Notes: generated from the sequence alone by a model not told the origin. A stretch of DNA of 64,000 nucleotides from Oscheius dolichura (GCA_932521035.1 OW051497.1:6138001-6202000), one strand, 5' to 3'; counted from the first letter of the stretch, positions 12,262 to 23,589 are shown. Translations and numbers: made by a program.

Positions 12262-13779
12262 TCACTTTGACCTTGCACGAATTTCTGTGTTTCTCTTGTG
12301 CTCTTCGAGCACTTCCGTCACAAGCGTTCCCAGCTTTTCATCCAGAATATCCTTGGCCTCATCCTTTTCCTCTGGGGGGATCTTGTCCAAAAATAGGGTC
12401 GAACCAAACATTGGCACAACCATGAAGCCGGAAATCGGCTGATAACGGCGATAGGCCTCTCTCAATTGTTCGAGAGTGTACGGGACAGGGAGAGTCCCCA
12501 GTTCCTCTAGAAGATAGTTGTAAAATGTCTGCAGCAGCCCGTCGGTATATTTCACTCTGTCTTTTCCTCCCAAGTTAGAACAGAGAAGACGACTGAGGTC
12601 TCCGGCGGGGTTGCCCAAATGAGTCGTCTAAAACACTTGTTTCCTCTGAAGAGCTGTATACCTGGAAGTCGACAATAGCTGCTATTGTGTGCTTGTCATG
12701 TGCTTTCCTCCACAAAATATTCGTAGACCATAAATCGCCATGACAGAGGACTCTCTTCATACCTGAATCTGAGATATCAGGGATTGCGCAATAGATTACC
12801 CAGTTGATCAGGAATGGCGTCGGACCACTCCATGTGAACGAGGTCGGGCACAACCTTCATAAGTTCCTTGACAGCCTCTTGGTGATACTTTCCCTCGTAA
12901 GTTCCCAAGAACTGGGCGATGCTTTGCTTGGAATCATCGGTGAACATTATAGAGAACAGTTGCGACAAAGGTTTATCACAGAAGATTTCCAGTTCATCTT
13001 CGGTTAGTTTGAAAGTTAACGCTTCCATGGCGGCTAATCCGTGAAGTGCCTGATAATGCGCTAGTCATGAACACAGAAAATGTACCTGATGCATTTCTTC
13101 CGGCTGAATTTTGGTGAAAACGTGGACTAGGGAAAGGTTGTCCATGAAATCCATGAGGAGAAAGCCTTTTAACGGATTCTCTTCAGAGAACTTCCTGGCA
13201 GAGTAGATCTGCAGAAATAAGTTATTCTACTTGTTAACTGGGAAACCTTGGCTCGCGGGATCTGATGGACGTTGTATTTATCCAATAGATGATAAACATG
13301 AACTTCGGTATTGTGAGCCTAAAGGGGAAGGTAAACGTTCAGATAGATGGCCTACCCTTCTGATTAAGTCGTCAAAGTGTTGGGCAGCATCCAAATTAAG
13401 AAAATTCTTTACTCCCTTTTCTTCAGCAATTTTCTTGGAGAAAGCCAATAGAGCCATTGAAGTACATAACTTTCCAATGAATTTCTTTGGTAGTTCTTCT
13501 CCTTCTTGAACATTTTGCCAGTCGGGATCAATCAAGCAGATTCTTGATGCGAATCCCTAGCAGAACTAGCTTTAGGAAAGAACACACTTACATTTCCCTC
13601 GCCGATGTTTTCAACCGTTTTATTTGGACCAAATGTAGCGGATGTGCCAAGAGCATTTGTCATATCATGTTCTTAAATAAGATATTCCATGTGTTTCGTA
13701 GACACTTACCAATATCCTCCCAGGTCACATGAGTTAGAAATATTCCATCTCCAGCAGTGTGCAGATTGCCTGTGGTCAT
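12262..13779 (-). CDS. CHK kinase-like (DUF1679-type) protein, copy 1, 422 aa
   Basis: This belongs to the choline-kinase-like fold family that is expanded in nematodes. Eight exons join in frame: 13710-13779, 13592-13671, 13356-13556, 13247-13318, 13086-13208, 12800-13049, 12662-12768 and 12262-12627. It begins MTTGNLHTAGDGIFLTHVTW. The catalytic-loop motif is VLCHGDLWSTNILW (Asp near residue 277), followed by AAIVDFQ, the position of DFG in protein kinases. THLGNPAGDLSRLL follows directly. Substrate is unknown; family members phosphorylate small molecules such as ecdysteroids in insects. All seven introns (34-41 bp) are in the same positions and phases as in copy 2, so the two arose by tandem duplication. 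AATAAA (minus) lies at 12240-12245. Confidence 0.9.
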
Positions 13780-14121
13780 TATGGGAACGGGAACAGAGAG
13801 CTCAATACACAACAGAAAGCTTTTTATGCTATAAGATAATCATTCTGAGATTATATTCTCATGGCATTGGGACAGTTATCAAGAGAACGGCAGAAAACAC
13901 GTTATCTGTGTCTGGGAGTGTGCTCGGGAGAGGGAAGTCACAAATACTTGAGGTATAACCTTCAATAATCCGAACATTGTGTGAGAAGAGTGTCCCTATC
14001 TCTTGAGATATATTTATATTCTAGTTCCAACTGACGGAAGAAATAACAGTCGTGACTATATAAGATCATGAACACATTGTTTATACCGAAAATGGGAGCG
14101 GCTAGTATCATAGGGGCCTCT
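13780..14121. other. Spacer between CHK copy 1 and the fold-back element
   Basis: About 340 bases holding the promoter of CHK copy 1. The small plus-strand open frame that runs through it is a shadow of the minus-strand exons. Confidence 0.4.
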
Positions 14122-14889
14122 AACAAGGGGAGGATACTTGCTCGGCATCACTTTTTCAAACTTTTTTGATGCCATCTTGTAGAGAATTTTCTGGCTAGCA
14201 AGCCTATTCTTTCTTTTTGCTAAAATCGCGTTCTAGAGGAGGAAAACGCAAAGTGAGTTTCTATGCTAAACGTGTTTTTGGACTTGTCTATTTTCCATTC
14301 TCCTTCTAAAAATGTGAAGCGGTGGCTGAGTGGATAGTGCACTCGACCACAAAACTTTTGGCTTTTTTTTCAACTTGGGTTCAATTTTTCCAAGGGATCA
14401 AGTCATTTTTGTAATTTTTTGGGGGTGATTGACATCCTTTGTTTCTGCTCTAACACTCACAATTACGTTGGTGAGGAGAATACTGGACTCGCGAGTGATG
14501 GCGGAATTTTCAGAGCAGAAGGGTACACCTTCTCGTCCTTGTTACGGCACATCAAGGAGAAAGTAGCCGAAAACTGATTCAATCACCCCCAAAAAATTAC
14601 AAAAATGACTTGATCCCTTGGAAAAATTGAACCCAAGCTGAAAAAAAAGCCAAAAGTTTTGTGGTCGAGTGCACTATCCACTCAGCCACCGCTTCACATT
14701 TTTAGAAGGAGAATGGAAAATAGACAAGTCCAAAAACACGTTTAGCATAGAAACTCACTTTGCGTTTTCCTCCTCTAGAACGCGATTTTAGCAAAAAGAA
14801 AGAATAGGTCTTGCTAGCCAGAAAATTCTCTACAAGATGGCATCAAAAAAGTTTGAAAAAGTGATGCCGAGCAAGTATCCTTCCCTTGT
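14122..14889. mobile_element. Fold-back element: long inverted repeat with tRNA-derived arms
   Basis: Two arms of about 311 bp (14122-14432 and 14579-14889) are near-perfect reverse complements of one another, flanking a 146-bp unique spacer. I see only a few differences, among them A/G in CAACTTGGG versus CAGCTTGGG and a one-base indel near GCAAG(A)CCTATT. Each arm contains a tRNA-like stretch with a Pol III A box TGGCTGAGTGG (plus 14323-14333; minus 14678-14688) and a B-box-like GGTTCAATTTT (plus 14378-14388; minus 14623-14633). The B box sits in a CTTGG...CCAAG stem. This suggests two head-to-head copies of a tRNA-derived SINE or a MITE-like fold-back unit. There is no coding sequence, and I find no clear target-site duplication. 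The high identity implies recent insertion or duplication. Confidence 0.85.
14316..14400 (+). repeat. tRNA-derived (SINE-like) segment, left arm
   Basis: The A box TGGCTGAGTGG and D-arm-like sequence are followed by a T-arm with stem CTTGG/CCAAG around GTTCAATTTTT. The T loop is 11 nt instead of 7, so this is a decayed tRNA-like promoter, not a working tRNA gene. The mirror copy is on the minus strand at about 14611-14695. Confidence 0.6.
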
Positions 14890-15123
14890 AAGTGCAACGG
14901 CGCGGGGAATAGTATTATCCAGAGATATTTGTTATTGTGAAAGTTCTACAGACAGTTCAAGAAGTAAGAAGTTTTCCCGATAAATTAACCAAACGATCAA
15001 GAAGTATACGAAGACGGCGTTTTATTTAGTAAAATGGAGGAGTCTTTTTTATGTTTGCTAATTTTTCACCCTTATCCTTCACGAGTAATCCCTTGAAACA
15101 GAATGCTGCAATTATGTCTAATA
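14890..15123. other. Spacer with poly(A) signal of CHK copy 2
   Basis: A short stretch between the fold-back element and CHK copy 2. TTTATT at 15124-15129 gives AATAAA on the minus strand, 7 bases after the CHK stop codon. Nothing else is seen. Confidence 0.4.
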
Positions 15124-15135
15124 TTTATTAACGTT

Positions 15136-16737
15136 TTAAGCCTTTTCTGTTTTTCGAATTTCCACATTTCTGGCGTGCATGTCCAAAACATCCTTGATAA
15201 GCACTTCCATTTTCTCTTCCAGAACGTCGTTGGCCTTCTTCTTGTCCTCCTCGTTCATGTTGTTCAAATGCTGCTCAAAGAGAGCTCCCAACATGGGAAC
15301 AACCAAAAACCCTGCTATTGGTTGATATCTCTTGTAGGCTTCTTTCAGTTGTTCCAGAGTGTATGGCACTGGGAGGTCTCCGAGTTCTTCTTTCAGATAT
15401 CCATAGAAGACCTCTAACAACTCTTCTTCGTGAGCCTTCCTGTCTGCTCCCGACAAGTTAGTAGTGAGAAGACGACTGATGTCCCCAGCCGGGTTTCCCA
15501 GATGAGTTGTCTGTAACAATTGAATGGAAAACCTCAAGATACTCTTTACCTGGAAATCGATCACTGCAGCAACTGACTGTTTTCCATTCTTCTCGTGCCA
15601 AAGCAAATTCGTTGACCACAAATCTCCATGGCACAGAACTCTCTTCATATCTAAAACATACTGTCAACCAAGCAAAAGAAGGAAACAAACGAAGCTTGTC
15701 GGGGACGGAGTCCATCCAGAGGGTATCCAAGAGTTCGGGCATAATCTTGATCATATCTTCAATCAAATTCTCCATTCGAGCTCCTCCAAACCCGCGGAGA
15801 AAAGGTCCCATCTGCTCTGTGATATCTGCAGTGAAAAATGTTCCGAATATTTCTGTCAGTGGTTTTTGCGAGAATCCAGACGTTTCCTCTTCGGTCAAAT
15901 GGGTGGTAAGGGCTTCTAAAGAGGCGATAGCTCGAAGTGCCTACAAGCGAGTTTTATTTTATAGATGCTCTTCAAACGAACATCATGCAATGTTGCTGGA
16001 TCGACAGAGTTGTAGATGTGAACCGGCTTCAAGTCGTCTACGAACTCCATCAGAATCATTCCCTTTAGGGGGCTTTCATCAGTAAATTTACGGGAGCAGA
16101 ATATCTAAATGAATATTTTATCTTTTTGTATGGGGTCTACCTTGGCTCGTGGAACCTTGTCAACATTGTAGGCATTGAGTAGGTGATAGACGTGGACTTC
16201 GTTATTGTGAAACTGAACCCTTGCATGCAAAAGAATAAAAAAAACAATACCGTTCGCACTTGTTTGTCGAAGACCTTCAGGAGATCGTCTGTCATAAACT
16301 CCGGAAAGCCTTTTTCCTCGGCCATCTTCTTCGAAAACGCGGTCATCGTAACAGCAGTACAGAGTTTAGCAATAAACTTTTCCGGGAGTTCCTCACCATC
16401 CTCTTTATTCTGCCACTTTGGTTCAATCAGGCAAATCTTCGAAAGGAATCCCTATTTTATGGATGTTACTGAGATTTTCGATATTCTTACGTTTCCATCA
16501 CCAATATTGCTGATAGTTTTCTTTGATCCGAAAGTGGCTTTTGTCTTGAGTGCTTCTTGCATATCATGCTCTAAATTAACGGCGGTGCTTGGTCACTTAT
16601 CACGCGGAAGATAAAAAGTGCGTCTGACGTGGAACAAAGGAACTCCAAGAAGACTCACCAATATCACTCCACGTGACATGGGTTCCGAAGATTCCGTCTG
16701 CAACAGTGTGCAGGTTTCCAGCTTCTTGTGGTGCCAT
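15136..16737 (-). CDS. CHK kinase-like (DUF1679-type) protein, copy 2, 426 aa
   Basis: This is a tandem paralogue of the previous kinase-like gene, with eight exons in the same phases: 16659-16737, 16491-16570, 16251-16451, 16141-16212, 15982-16104, 15691-15940, 15550-15650 and 15136-15510. It begins MAPQEAGNLHTVADGIFGTH. Key motifs are VLCHGDLWSTNLLW, AAVIDFQ, then THLGNPAGDISRLL and VPYTLEQLKEAYKRYQPIAG. Catalytic-loop Asp and the DFQ Asp are intact. The protein is cytosolic by appearance, with no signal peptide or membrane segment. The intron after exon 1 is about 88 bp and the others 31-41 bp. Substrate is unknown. The second copy keeps an open frame, so both genes are probably functional. 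Confidence 0.9.
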
Positions 16738-17123
16738 GTTTCGAAAGCTGGAATGGGCCGAATAAAATGAGAATACAGTAGGAGGGAAAAAGTCTGTTGT
16801 CTGTAATGTGCATTGTGTCCTGATAGCCAAAATGTCCCGAGTCCAAGTCGAACTCCTAATCAGATGTGAGCGAAAAAAAGGTGGGTTGGTGGGAAGACTG
16901 CTCGTCCCTTAAATGGGAACGTGTAATCGGCCTGTGCCGAAGACCATAGCCTTCTTTTTTGAGGCTTATCATGTCAGAGAGCACAAACTTCTTGGCTCAA
17001 CCTCCGCTACACTCTACCTTACAATTCCGGGATCAACCGAAATTGAATCGAAAAAATTGCCATGGCTTATAACTGAGAATAATGTTCATTGCTGGCAATA
17101 AATACAATAAATAGATGAGATCA
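16738..17123. other. Intergenic region, no gene seen
   Basis: About 385 bases between CHK copy 2 and the 3' end of the Cys-rich gene. AATAAA occurs twice on the plus strand near 17095-17112, but no plus-strand gene ends there. Confidence 0.4.
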
Positions 17124-18296
17124 TCACTGATCGGAATCCTCGTTTTCGGCTTGAGGGTTGAGCTTGACTGGCAAAACGATAGGTTGCTGCTGAGAAATGA
17201 ACTGCTCCTGTTCGGCAAGCTCCTCAGCAATGACGGCAGCTGGAAGAGTAGGAACTTCCATAGCGCGCTTGGCGTCCTTCTCGGCAAGCTTGATGCGAAG
17301 GTTCTGGAGAGAACGGCGCTTACGTCCTCCTCCACATCCGCAGCCTAAATGTATTGTTAAACAAAAAAAAACATAGTTCAGTCTCTTGACAGCCCCTTTT
17401 GGAAGGAAGCGAAAACTAGAATTTCACGGGCTTCCATATTAAAGAATAGGTTATGCGCTGAGATGTGCGCTGGGATGAAAGTAGAAAGAACGTACAACCA
17501 CATCCACAGCAGCAAGGTCGGCAGCAAGTGCAGCAACAGGTTCTACAGCAGGTACAGCATCTGGAAACGTTTATATAAATCAAAGAAAGCAAAGTGTACC
17601 TCTGGCAGCAGCAGCAAGGGCGGCAGCAGCAGCATCCTGGAAACGATCATCAAAGGAGGTGAAGATATGATATGGTAGCTAGTCAAACTTCATGCAATAA
17701 ACTGTTTTTAGCGTTGAAGTATAGAGTTAACTGCTTTTTAATATAAAAGAATGAGAAGGCGGTAAGCAAAACATATCGGAGCGTTAAAAGCTTGAAGCAA
17801 TACTGGTACTTCAATGCAACTTCTGCAGGAACTTACCACATCCTCCTCCGCCTCCTCCGCAACCGCAACATCCTAAAAAATTTATATTGTAAGTTAATTT
17901 AATTTTTTCAGATTTGATTTTTAAACATTTTTTTTTTCAAACTAGCTGTTAAACAATTATTTTAAATTCAATATTAAAAGATAGTACTTACCACAACCTC
18001 CACAACCCCCACAGCCTCCACAACAACCGCAGCAACCACAACCGCCACCCTGAACTCGTAGCATACAGACTTAACTTTTATCATGCACACACTATAACTA
18101 CTTTCACTCTGCTATCCCTTTTATGCTAAACTATTGAAATATAATAAAAAAGCACCTGTCTCTTGACTCTACCACCACCCAAAGTGTCAATCTCTGAGAA
18201 GCCCCGAGTAGCAACAGCGGTCGGTGCAGCTTGGACAGTATAGAGGAAAGCAGAGATACCCAGAAGAGCCAAAGGGAGAAGCATGCGAGAACACAT
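17124..18296 (-). CDS. Secreted Cys/Gly-rich protein with dibasic cleavage sites, 184 aa
   Basis: Six exons splice in frame: 18156-18296, 17992-18049, 17837-17872, 17600-17636, 17499-17560 and 17124-17344. A signal peptide (MCSRMLLPLALLGISAFLYT) precedes a short propeptide ending GGGRVKRQ. Then come about 65 residues made almost only of Gly and Cys (GGGCGCC..., GGGGGGC), switching to CCCC-R-PCCCC and CCTCCRTCC blocks. The tail starts GRKRRSLQNLRIKLAEK and ends acidic. The Cys-rich core is built from four very short exons, which suggests repeat-exon growth. Such proteins could be disulfide-linked cuticle or pore-lining material, or host-defence peptides; the sequence does not decide. A TATA-like TATATTAAGG lies about 60 bases upstream of the ATG on the minus strand. 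Confidence 0.82.
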
Positions 18297-18597
18297 TGTA
18301 GAGTAGATGAGGGTGGTCAGCAGGAAGGTGAGGTCTCTGACCATTGGGCCCCTTAATATACTTGCCGGATAGCCGGTCCATTCGCGGCGCCGGAAGCCAT
18401 GACAGGCATACAAACAACAGTTTTTCTTCAGACAACTGGCAGCAGTTAACAAACAATAGGTGCCACAAGAAGATCAATCCAAATATTAACGAGAGTTCAA
18501 AAGGATAACATATTGTTTCCCATTGTTCCAGACGAGAACTTGACAAGCGGAATTGATAAATGAACAGAATCTGTTAACAAGGTTTTATTGAGATCTT

Positions 18598-19851
18598 TTA
18601 AGCAACAGATTTCTGTTGCTGTGGATAGCCGGGCTGGTTAGCAACAAGGAGAGGCGCATTTCGGAATGATCCCTTATTCAATAAGTTCTGGCTAGTAGAT
18701 TTTGTATCTCTTGCTGCTAAAAAAATGGCTTCACGGTAGGTGGGCAGAAGCAAGATACAGATGATCTGAAAGTGTTTAGTCTTAAGATGGCCCGTGGCTA
18801 CCATGTAGGGTCCAGCAATGAATTCCAAAATTCTGTAGGAAAAGAAGTTTTCAGCAATCAGTTTAGGGTCCTCATCATCTAGGCTTGTCAAAGTATTGAC
18901 ATCGTAAGAATAGTAGCCTAAATATTTTTGAGTTAACATGATGTTAGTCTCCCACTTATTGACAAGAACGCGGGGACTACGAGGAGGAGAGATAAGAGGG
19001 CCCAGAAGGTGCGGAAGGCTCCATTTTTGACGACGGGATCATCTGTCTTATGATAACGCGAGCCACAGGCGCAAAGGGAGATGATTGTCTGAACTGAATG
19101 TTATGGACGGTATGGACATTGCGTACTCCAATGACGGCCAAGATAATGATTGTACTGAACTGTCCCATGATGGTAAGCAGTGCGATGGCAGGCATCTTTC
19201 GGTAGGCCGAGGATGTGAACAGATAACATCCAGACAAAATCCATCCAAGAATCTCTATCATCAAAAACAAGGACCTATTTTTCTTATTAGGGGCCAGACA
19301 GCTGTGGTTACCAGCTGTCCTCTATATTAGGGGATTTTCCACTGCAGAGAACAACAGCGTGCATGAAGAGGAAGCAGCCCATTGAGATGTAGGCGGTGAC
19401 GAAAGTTGTCGTCAAACAGACAGTGTACATATGGCTGAAGATCTCCACACTAAATATCTTTCTTTTTTCTGGTGATGTTCATACTTACATAAAGTATTGC
19501 CACGGGTCAAATATCAACGTGAACAGGACCTGAAAGAAGCGGCAGATGGTTCCAAAGGTTAGAGGGATGGCAATCGCGGTAGTGAAGCATTTGACGAAAT
19601 CATTTTTGATGTATCGGTTCAGCCAGAAGACTACGAGATGGAACAGGAAGAAGATGACAGTCAGGACAAGCCCGGTGACACCTAATTTACTAGTTCTCTT
19701 ATCTAGCAATATACATACCTTCGTATAAAAAGGAGTCAAGAAGGTGAACAGTTGGGTAAGTGCAGGACACAACCTTTACCTGTTTCTTTCCCTGCTTCTC
19801 GGTTTTCCACTGGCAGTAGAGATTGAAGAGCTGCTCTCCAGTCACTATCAT
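18598..19851 (-). CDS. Orphan multi-pass (about seven TM) membrane protein, 332 aa
   Basis: Six exons join in frame: 19780-19851, 19489-19718, 19312-19449, 19127-19274, 18956-19046 and 18598-18917. Hydrophobic helices include GLVLTVIFFLFHLVVFW, IPLTFGTICRFFQVLFTLIF, FVTAYISMGCFLFMHAVVL, LFLMIEILGWILSGCYLF, IIIILAVIG, FWALLSLLLVVPAFLSI and IICILLLP. It has no GPCR signatures (no DRY/ERY, no NPxxY). I do not recognise the family. The first exon could extend upstream, because the frame is open for a further 20 codons without an ATG. The intron between exons 4 and 5 (80 bp) is the least certain junction. AATAAA (minus) lies at 18584-18589. It lies about 430 bases downstream of the CARD gene on the same strand, so co-transcription is possible. 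Confidence 0.72.
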
Positions 19852-20284
19852 CTGAAGCTCGGAAATAACTCGAAAATGATTGATCGAATACCTTTTAGTG
19901 GTAATCGAAGGTTACAGTAGGCATCAAGCCACCTGAAGAATGAAATGGAATGGCTGAAAGTGAGATTTTCCTCTTTATGAGCCGACTCAATGCAATTATG
20001 TTTCCTAGGAGATGAGAAACCACCTGTTAACGAACGGATAAGAAGAACAAACAGCTGTAAGTTTTTTTCAATAAGAATCGTAGATGATGACTAAGGGGGT
20101 AAACGTGTTCCTGGAGAGCTCTTACAGTATGACTCAAACCGAAAAGTCCAATTACTTCCACCGAGATATCTTTCCTCGAACATTTAACAGATAGAAAGAA
20201 TAGTTTATCGTCAGCCCAAAACAAAAGATTATCAGGTGGTCGGGTAATGAAGTTAGTCGCTGACGCGGGACAGCTGAAGCGTGA

Positions 20285-20678
20285 TTATGAGTTTTGTTGC
20301 TGTGACTGAAGAAGGAGCTTAGCCAAAGGAGCCTGAAAAATTGTTTCTTTGAAAAGGAATAAAAACAGCTGCACCTGCCCATTTCTAATGAGAGCGTCAG
20401 TCATGGGGCCAATCCAGTGGTTCTTCGTTTTGAGAAGCTCGATCAGAGCATCAACCCGAGCAGTATCCGATTCCTAAGGGTCTTTGAGAGCAGATTCCAT
20501 GATCAAATACCTTGGAGTAGACGGCTCCCATTTCATAAGATTTCAAGACATTGCGAGCGACGAGAAGAGGCACGACATCTTTCACATTCAAGCCCTGGAG
20601 AGTAGAGCGGAGACGGTCCAAGTTATCCGCTTGGAAAGCGCGAAGATCGGCAAGACTCTGAGAGCAGGACAAGGCCAT
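20285..20678 (-). CDS. CARD-only protein, 104 aa
   Basis: Three exons, 20511-20678, 20375-20473 and 20285-20332, splice in phase 0. The whole protein is one death-fold (CARD) module: DNLDRLRSTLQGLNVKDVVP, LLVARNVLKSYEMGAVYS, then ESDTARVDALIELLKTK, IGPMTDALIRNGQAPLAKLL. The order of helices and the spacing R...L...LLVxxNVL...R(V/I)DxLIELLxxK...P(M/L)xxAL match the CARDs of CED-3 and CED-4. After the sixth helix the protein stops (SQQQNS), with no caspase, NB-ARC or other domain. A CARD alone usually acts as an adaptor or decoy for caspase or Apaf-type proteins. The frame stays open upstream to an ATG at 20831, but a splice-acceptor-like GTACAG precedes the ATG used here. Confidence 0.75.
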
Positions 20679-22880
20679 GCTGAAGAAATCCTGTACGTGG
20701 GGAACACTCGGAAAGAGTTTGATGGATGTGATAAAATCGAGGTGTGAGGGTTGGAACAATTGTTTGCGGCTCGGCTGCAACACGGTTAATGACAAGGCAA
20801 ACAAGATCAAACGTTGGAGACTTATACTCACATGATAGGCTGTAGGTTTAAGGTCGTCAGTGTGTGATTCCCGACAAATCGCGGGCTATTTGAGCCAAAT
20901 GGCAGCCAATTCCCAATTCCAGCCGTATACCGACAGGGGGCGTCTGCTTTTTTGCGACTATATCCTCGAATAAAGGGGGTAGTATGGCCAAAACAATAAT
21001 AGCGTGTGAATGAGAAAGGTTAATGCCAGCCGGGGAGGAGAGTCTCTTCTGCTTGAAGGCGCCTATACAATAGGAGACCCTAAACCGCTGTTTTCATATC
21101 TGGGCAATATAAGGGAGAGAAATTAAACAGATGACAGAGAACAAACATCGACTAGGGTTGTTTCCGGTAATCTCCAGTTACGTCTAAAATCAATTTTCGT
21201 AGTGTTGTTACTTTATTTGGGGAGGATTCGGTGAAGCGCAGGAGAGACCTAGATAACTACTGGAATAGAAGAACAAATCCGTATAACCAAGCAACGAGCC
21301 ATGACAGCTCAATGAGAAAAGGCTTGCGCCGAATAAGAATGCTCGAGATGCGTAAGTGTGAATGCGGAAATACGTCTCCCTCTTGCGGAGGGTGCGAAAG
21401 CCCCTCTTCTCCCTCCCTTGAGAGTCTGCGATAGGCAAATATGCTAATGAGAGACGTTCGAATTAAGCAATCCCAATGAGAGATAAAGACGTGCAGCATA
21501 CGCCGGAAAACGATTGTGTCATAGAAGCTTATGTGTATTTCTTTTCTGTGTTTATGGCTAGCGGGAGGCGATTCCAGCCTATTCGTTTGTTATTCATAGC
21601 TGTGGAGAACGAACCAAAAGCGTTGACTCTTCTACACGAATAGTGACCATTACTCAAGGCTTTTGCAAGCTGTTCCTTGTCTCAAGCTTAAGTTAAACGG
21701 ATGTTTGCGGAAGTTTTTTAATCCGAACGGTGTACTAAGGGCGAAGACGGAGGGCCAGACACTCGTTGAACTCTGAAGCTTCAACGGACAGCAACAAAGA
21801 GTCATGCTAGACAAATGACTTCTTCCGGGACATGTCTGGTAAATTATTCAAAATAGGTGTCCAATTAATAGACCGAAGCGAGCGCGGATAATTCGGCAGT
21901 GGTCAAGGAGGGGGATTTGTTTGGAATAAATTATGTCCTTACAGCCTATGACTCAACCGCAGCTCCGCTGTTCCTTTATATTGCAAATGAGAGAAAGAAA
22001 AAGACGGCAACAAATAGGCACGCGAGGGAGGTGGTGATGGTGGTCGGATTTCTTTTTCTCCCCTCCCGGGGTCTCCTCCTCTTAGTATGCCAAAATGTTT
22101 GCCCGCATCCTATTTCACGCCTGAAGCAGAGAAATTCAGCAGCTGTCTGATCAGAGCCCATGAAAAAGGTTAGATTGGTCTGAAGAATGGGAGAACACTT
22201 TAGCGAAGTAATAGCTGCCACCCATTGCCTGAACAGAAGTACGTCCGAAAGCTATAAATCTTGCTATTTTCTGTTGTGGGCATATAATTCAAGTAACGCG
22301 GCTATGGGCACCACGAAAAACCATTTGTGACAGCTCGTATCTCTTTCCGGACTACGGTACAGCAATTGGCAGGGAATTAAGAGGAAATGGGTGAAAAGAA
22401 GAAGAAAGTACTAGTAGCCACACCACCCGTCAAGAGCGGATATTTACAGCAAGGTGTGAAGAGCCAGTGAACGACGGATATATGATGGATGGCGTAAACC
22501 ATACGGTCGCATTTGTCAACGCGCAGCTTTCTGAAAGCTGTGCCGAGAGCTGATGAGGCGATAATCCATTAGCCCAATGAGCCGTTATCCGACGGCTGTG
22601 ACCTGGTATTATTTATCTGTTACACAGATCTTGATCCTGTCCGCTGGTCAATTTGTTAGCTATCAGGGAAGCGGCGAACCAATGAATCAATCTCCTGGTT
22701 GCAAACGTTGTGCTCTGTGCCTCATGGACAATTCATTATCACACCTCCGTTGGACACTTGGTTATCAAACTGTAGGGTAATACTCCCAAGTTCAAGGTGC
22801 CGTAAACCATGGGGTGAATCATTCCCGCCTATCTTGCTCTTATCTTCTTTATTCAGTCCGTTCCTCTCAATCGATCAACT
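20679..22880. other. Divergent intergenic region
   Basis: About 2.2 kb between the CARD gene (minus) and the MARVEL-like gene (plus). An in-frame open stretch from 22577, spliced at TTTATTCAG (22846-22854), could be a 5' leader of the plus gene. Otherwise nothing is supported. Confidence 0.45.
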
Positions 22881-23589
22881 ATGGCTGCCAAAATAGGTTC
22901 TGGGTAAAGCTTTATTTGCACTTCCCAGCTGATTATACTTTTAGCGCAGTGCCCGAAGAACCGGAAATACAACGACCAAAATTTAATATATGGAATTTGA
23001 CTTCCCCCACAGCCGGTCTCAGGATTTTCCAAACTGTAGGGTAATTTAAATAGAAAATCGTACTCCTTTCAGATTGGAAGCATCACATCTTTGTTTATGA
23101 TCGGTTCAGTTGGAGCTCAATTCTCCCCGACTTATGGAGCTCTTCTCAGCAGCATCACTGGTCAGTAATCGTTCACTGGTCAAAAGTCATACTTTCACAA
23201 ATTTAGCGGCAATCGTGTCAACATCCCTCATTGTGACATTAGCTTTTAATCTGCAAAATACAACCAAGTCATTTGATTGGATACTCTGGGTAACACTGTC
23301 ATTTTCCCAAACATTTGTTTTCACTTCAGGAAACGGTCTACGTGGGATCTGGATCCTTTCTGTTTTTGGTCAACACCATCACGATGACCTACAGCAGCCT
23401 TCGTTGGGGACACACGATGTGGTATCTCTCGGCGGTGAGCCCTCAAAAGAAACATTCTCATCCCTCATTACTCAGGTCATCTGTCTTCTCGTCTGCGGTG
23501 CCTTCTTTATGGACCTGTTTATTTGTGTACGGGTACTTCTCAGAAACCCAGTTGCAAAACATAGTCAAGTTTACAACGTGATACAATAA
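22881..23589 (+). CDS. Four-TM, MARVEL-like membrane protein, 167 aa
   Basis: Six exons join in frame: 22881-22903, 22945-23035, 23073-23160, 23207-23289, 23330-23434 and 23476-23589. It starts MAAKIGSG, has a short hydrophilic N terminus, then four helices: RIFQTIGSITSLFMIGSVGA, LLSSITAAIVSTSLIVTLAF, VYVGSGSFLFLVNTITM and VICLLVCGAFFMDLFICV. The layout (N and C termini cytosolic, short loops) and length fit MARVEL-domain proteins that act in membrane apposition and vesicle traffic; the assignment rests on topology more than on motifs. An exon upstream (22577-22772) is in frame but reads like leader sequence. AATAAA at 23616-23621. Confidence 0.72.

Noticed and set aside
14316-14400. Functional tRNA gene
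   Set aside because: The A box and T stem are good, but the T loop is 11 nt, no clear acceptor stem pairs, and a run of T interrupts the body. It is a tRNA-derived repeat.
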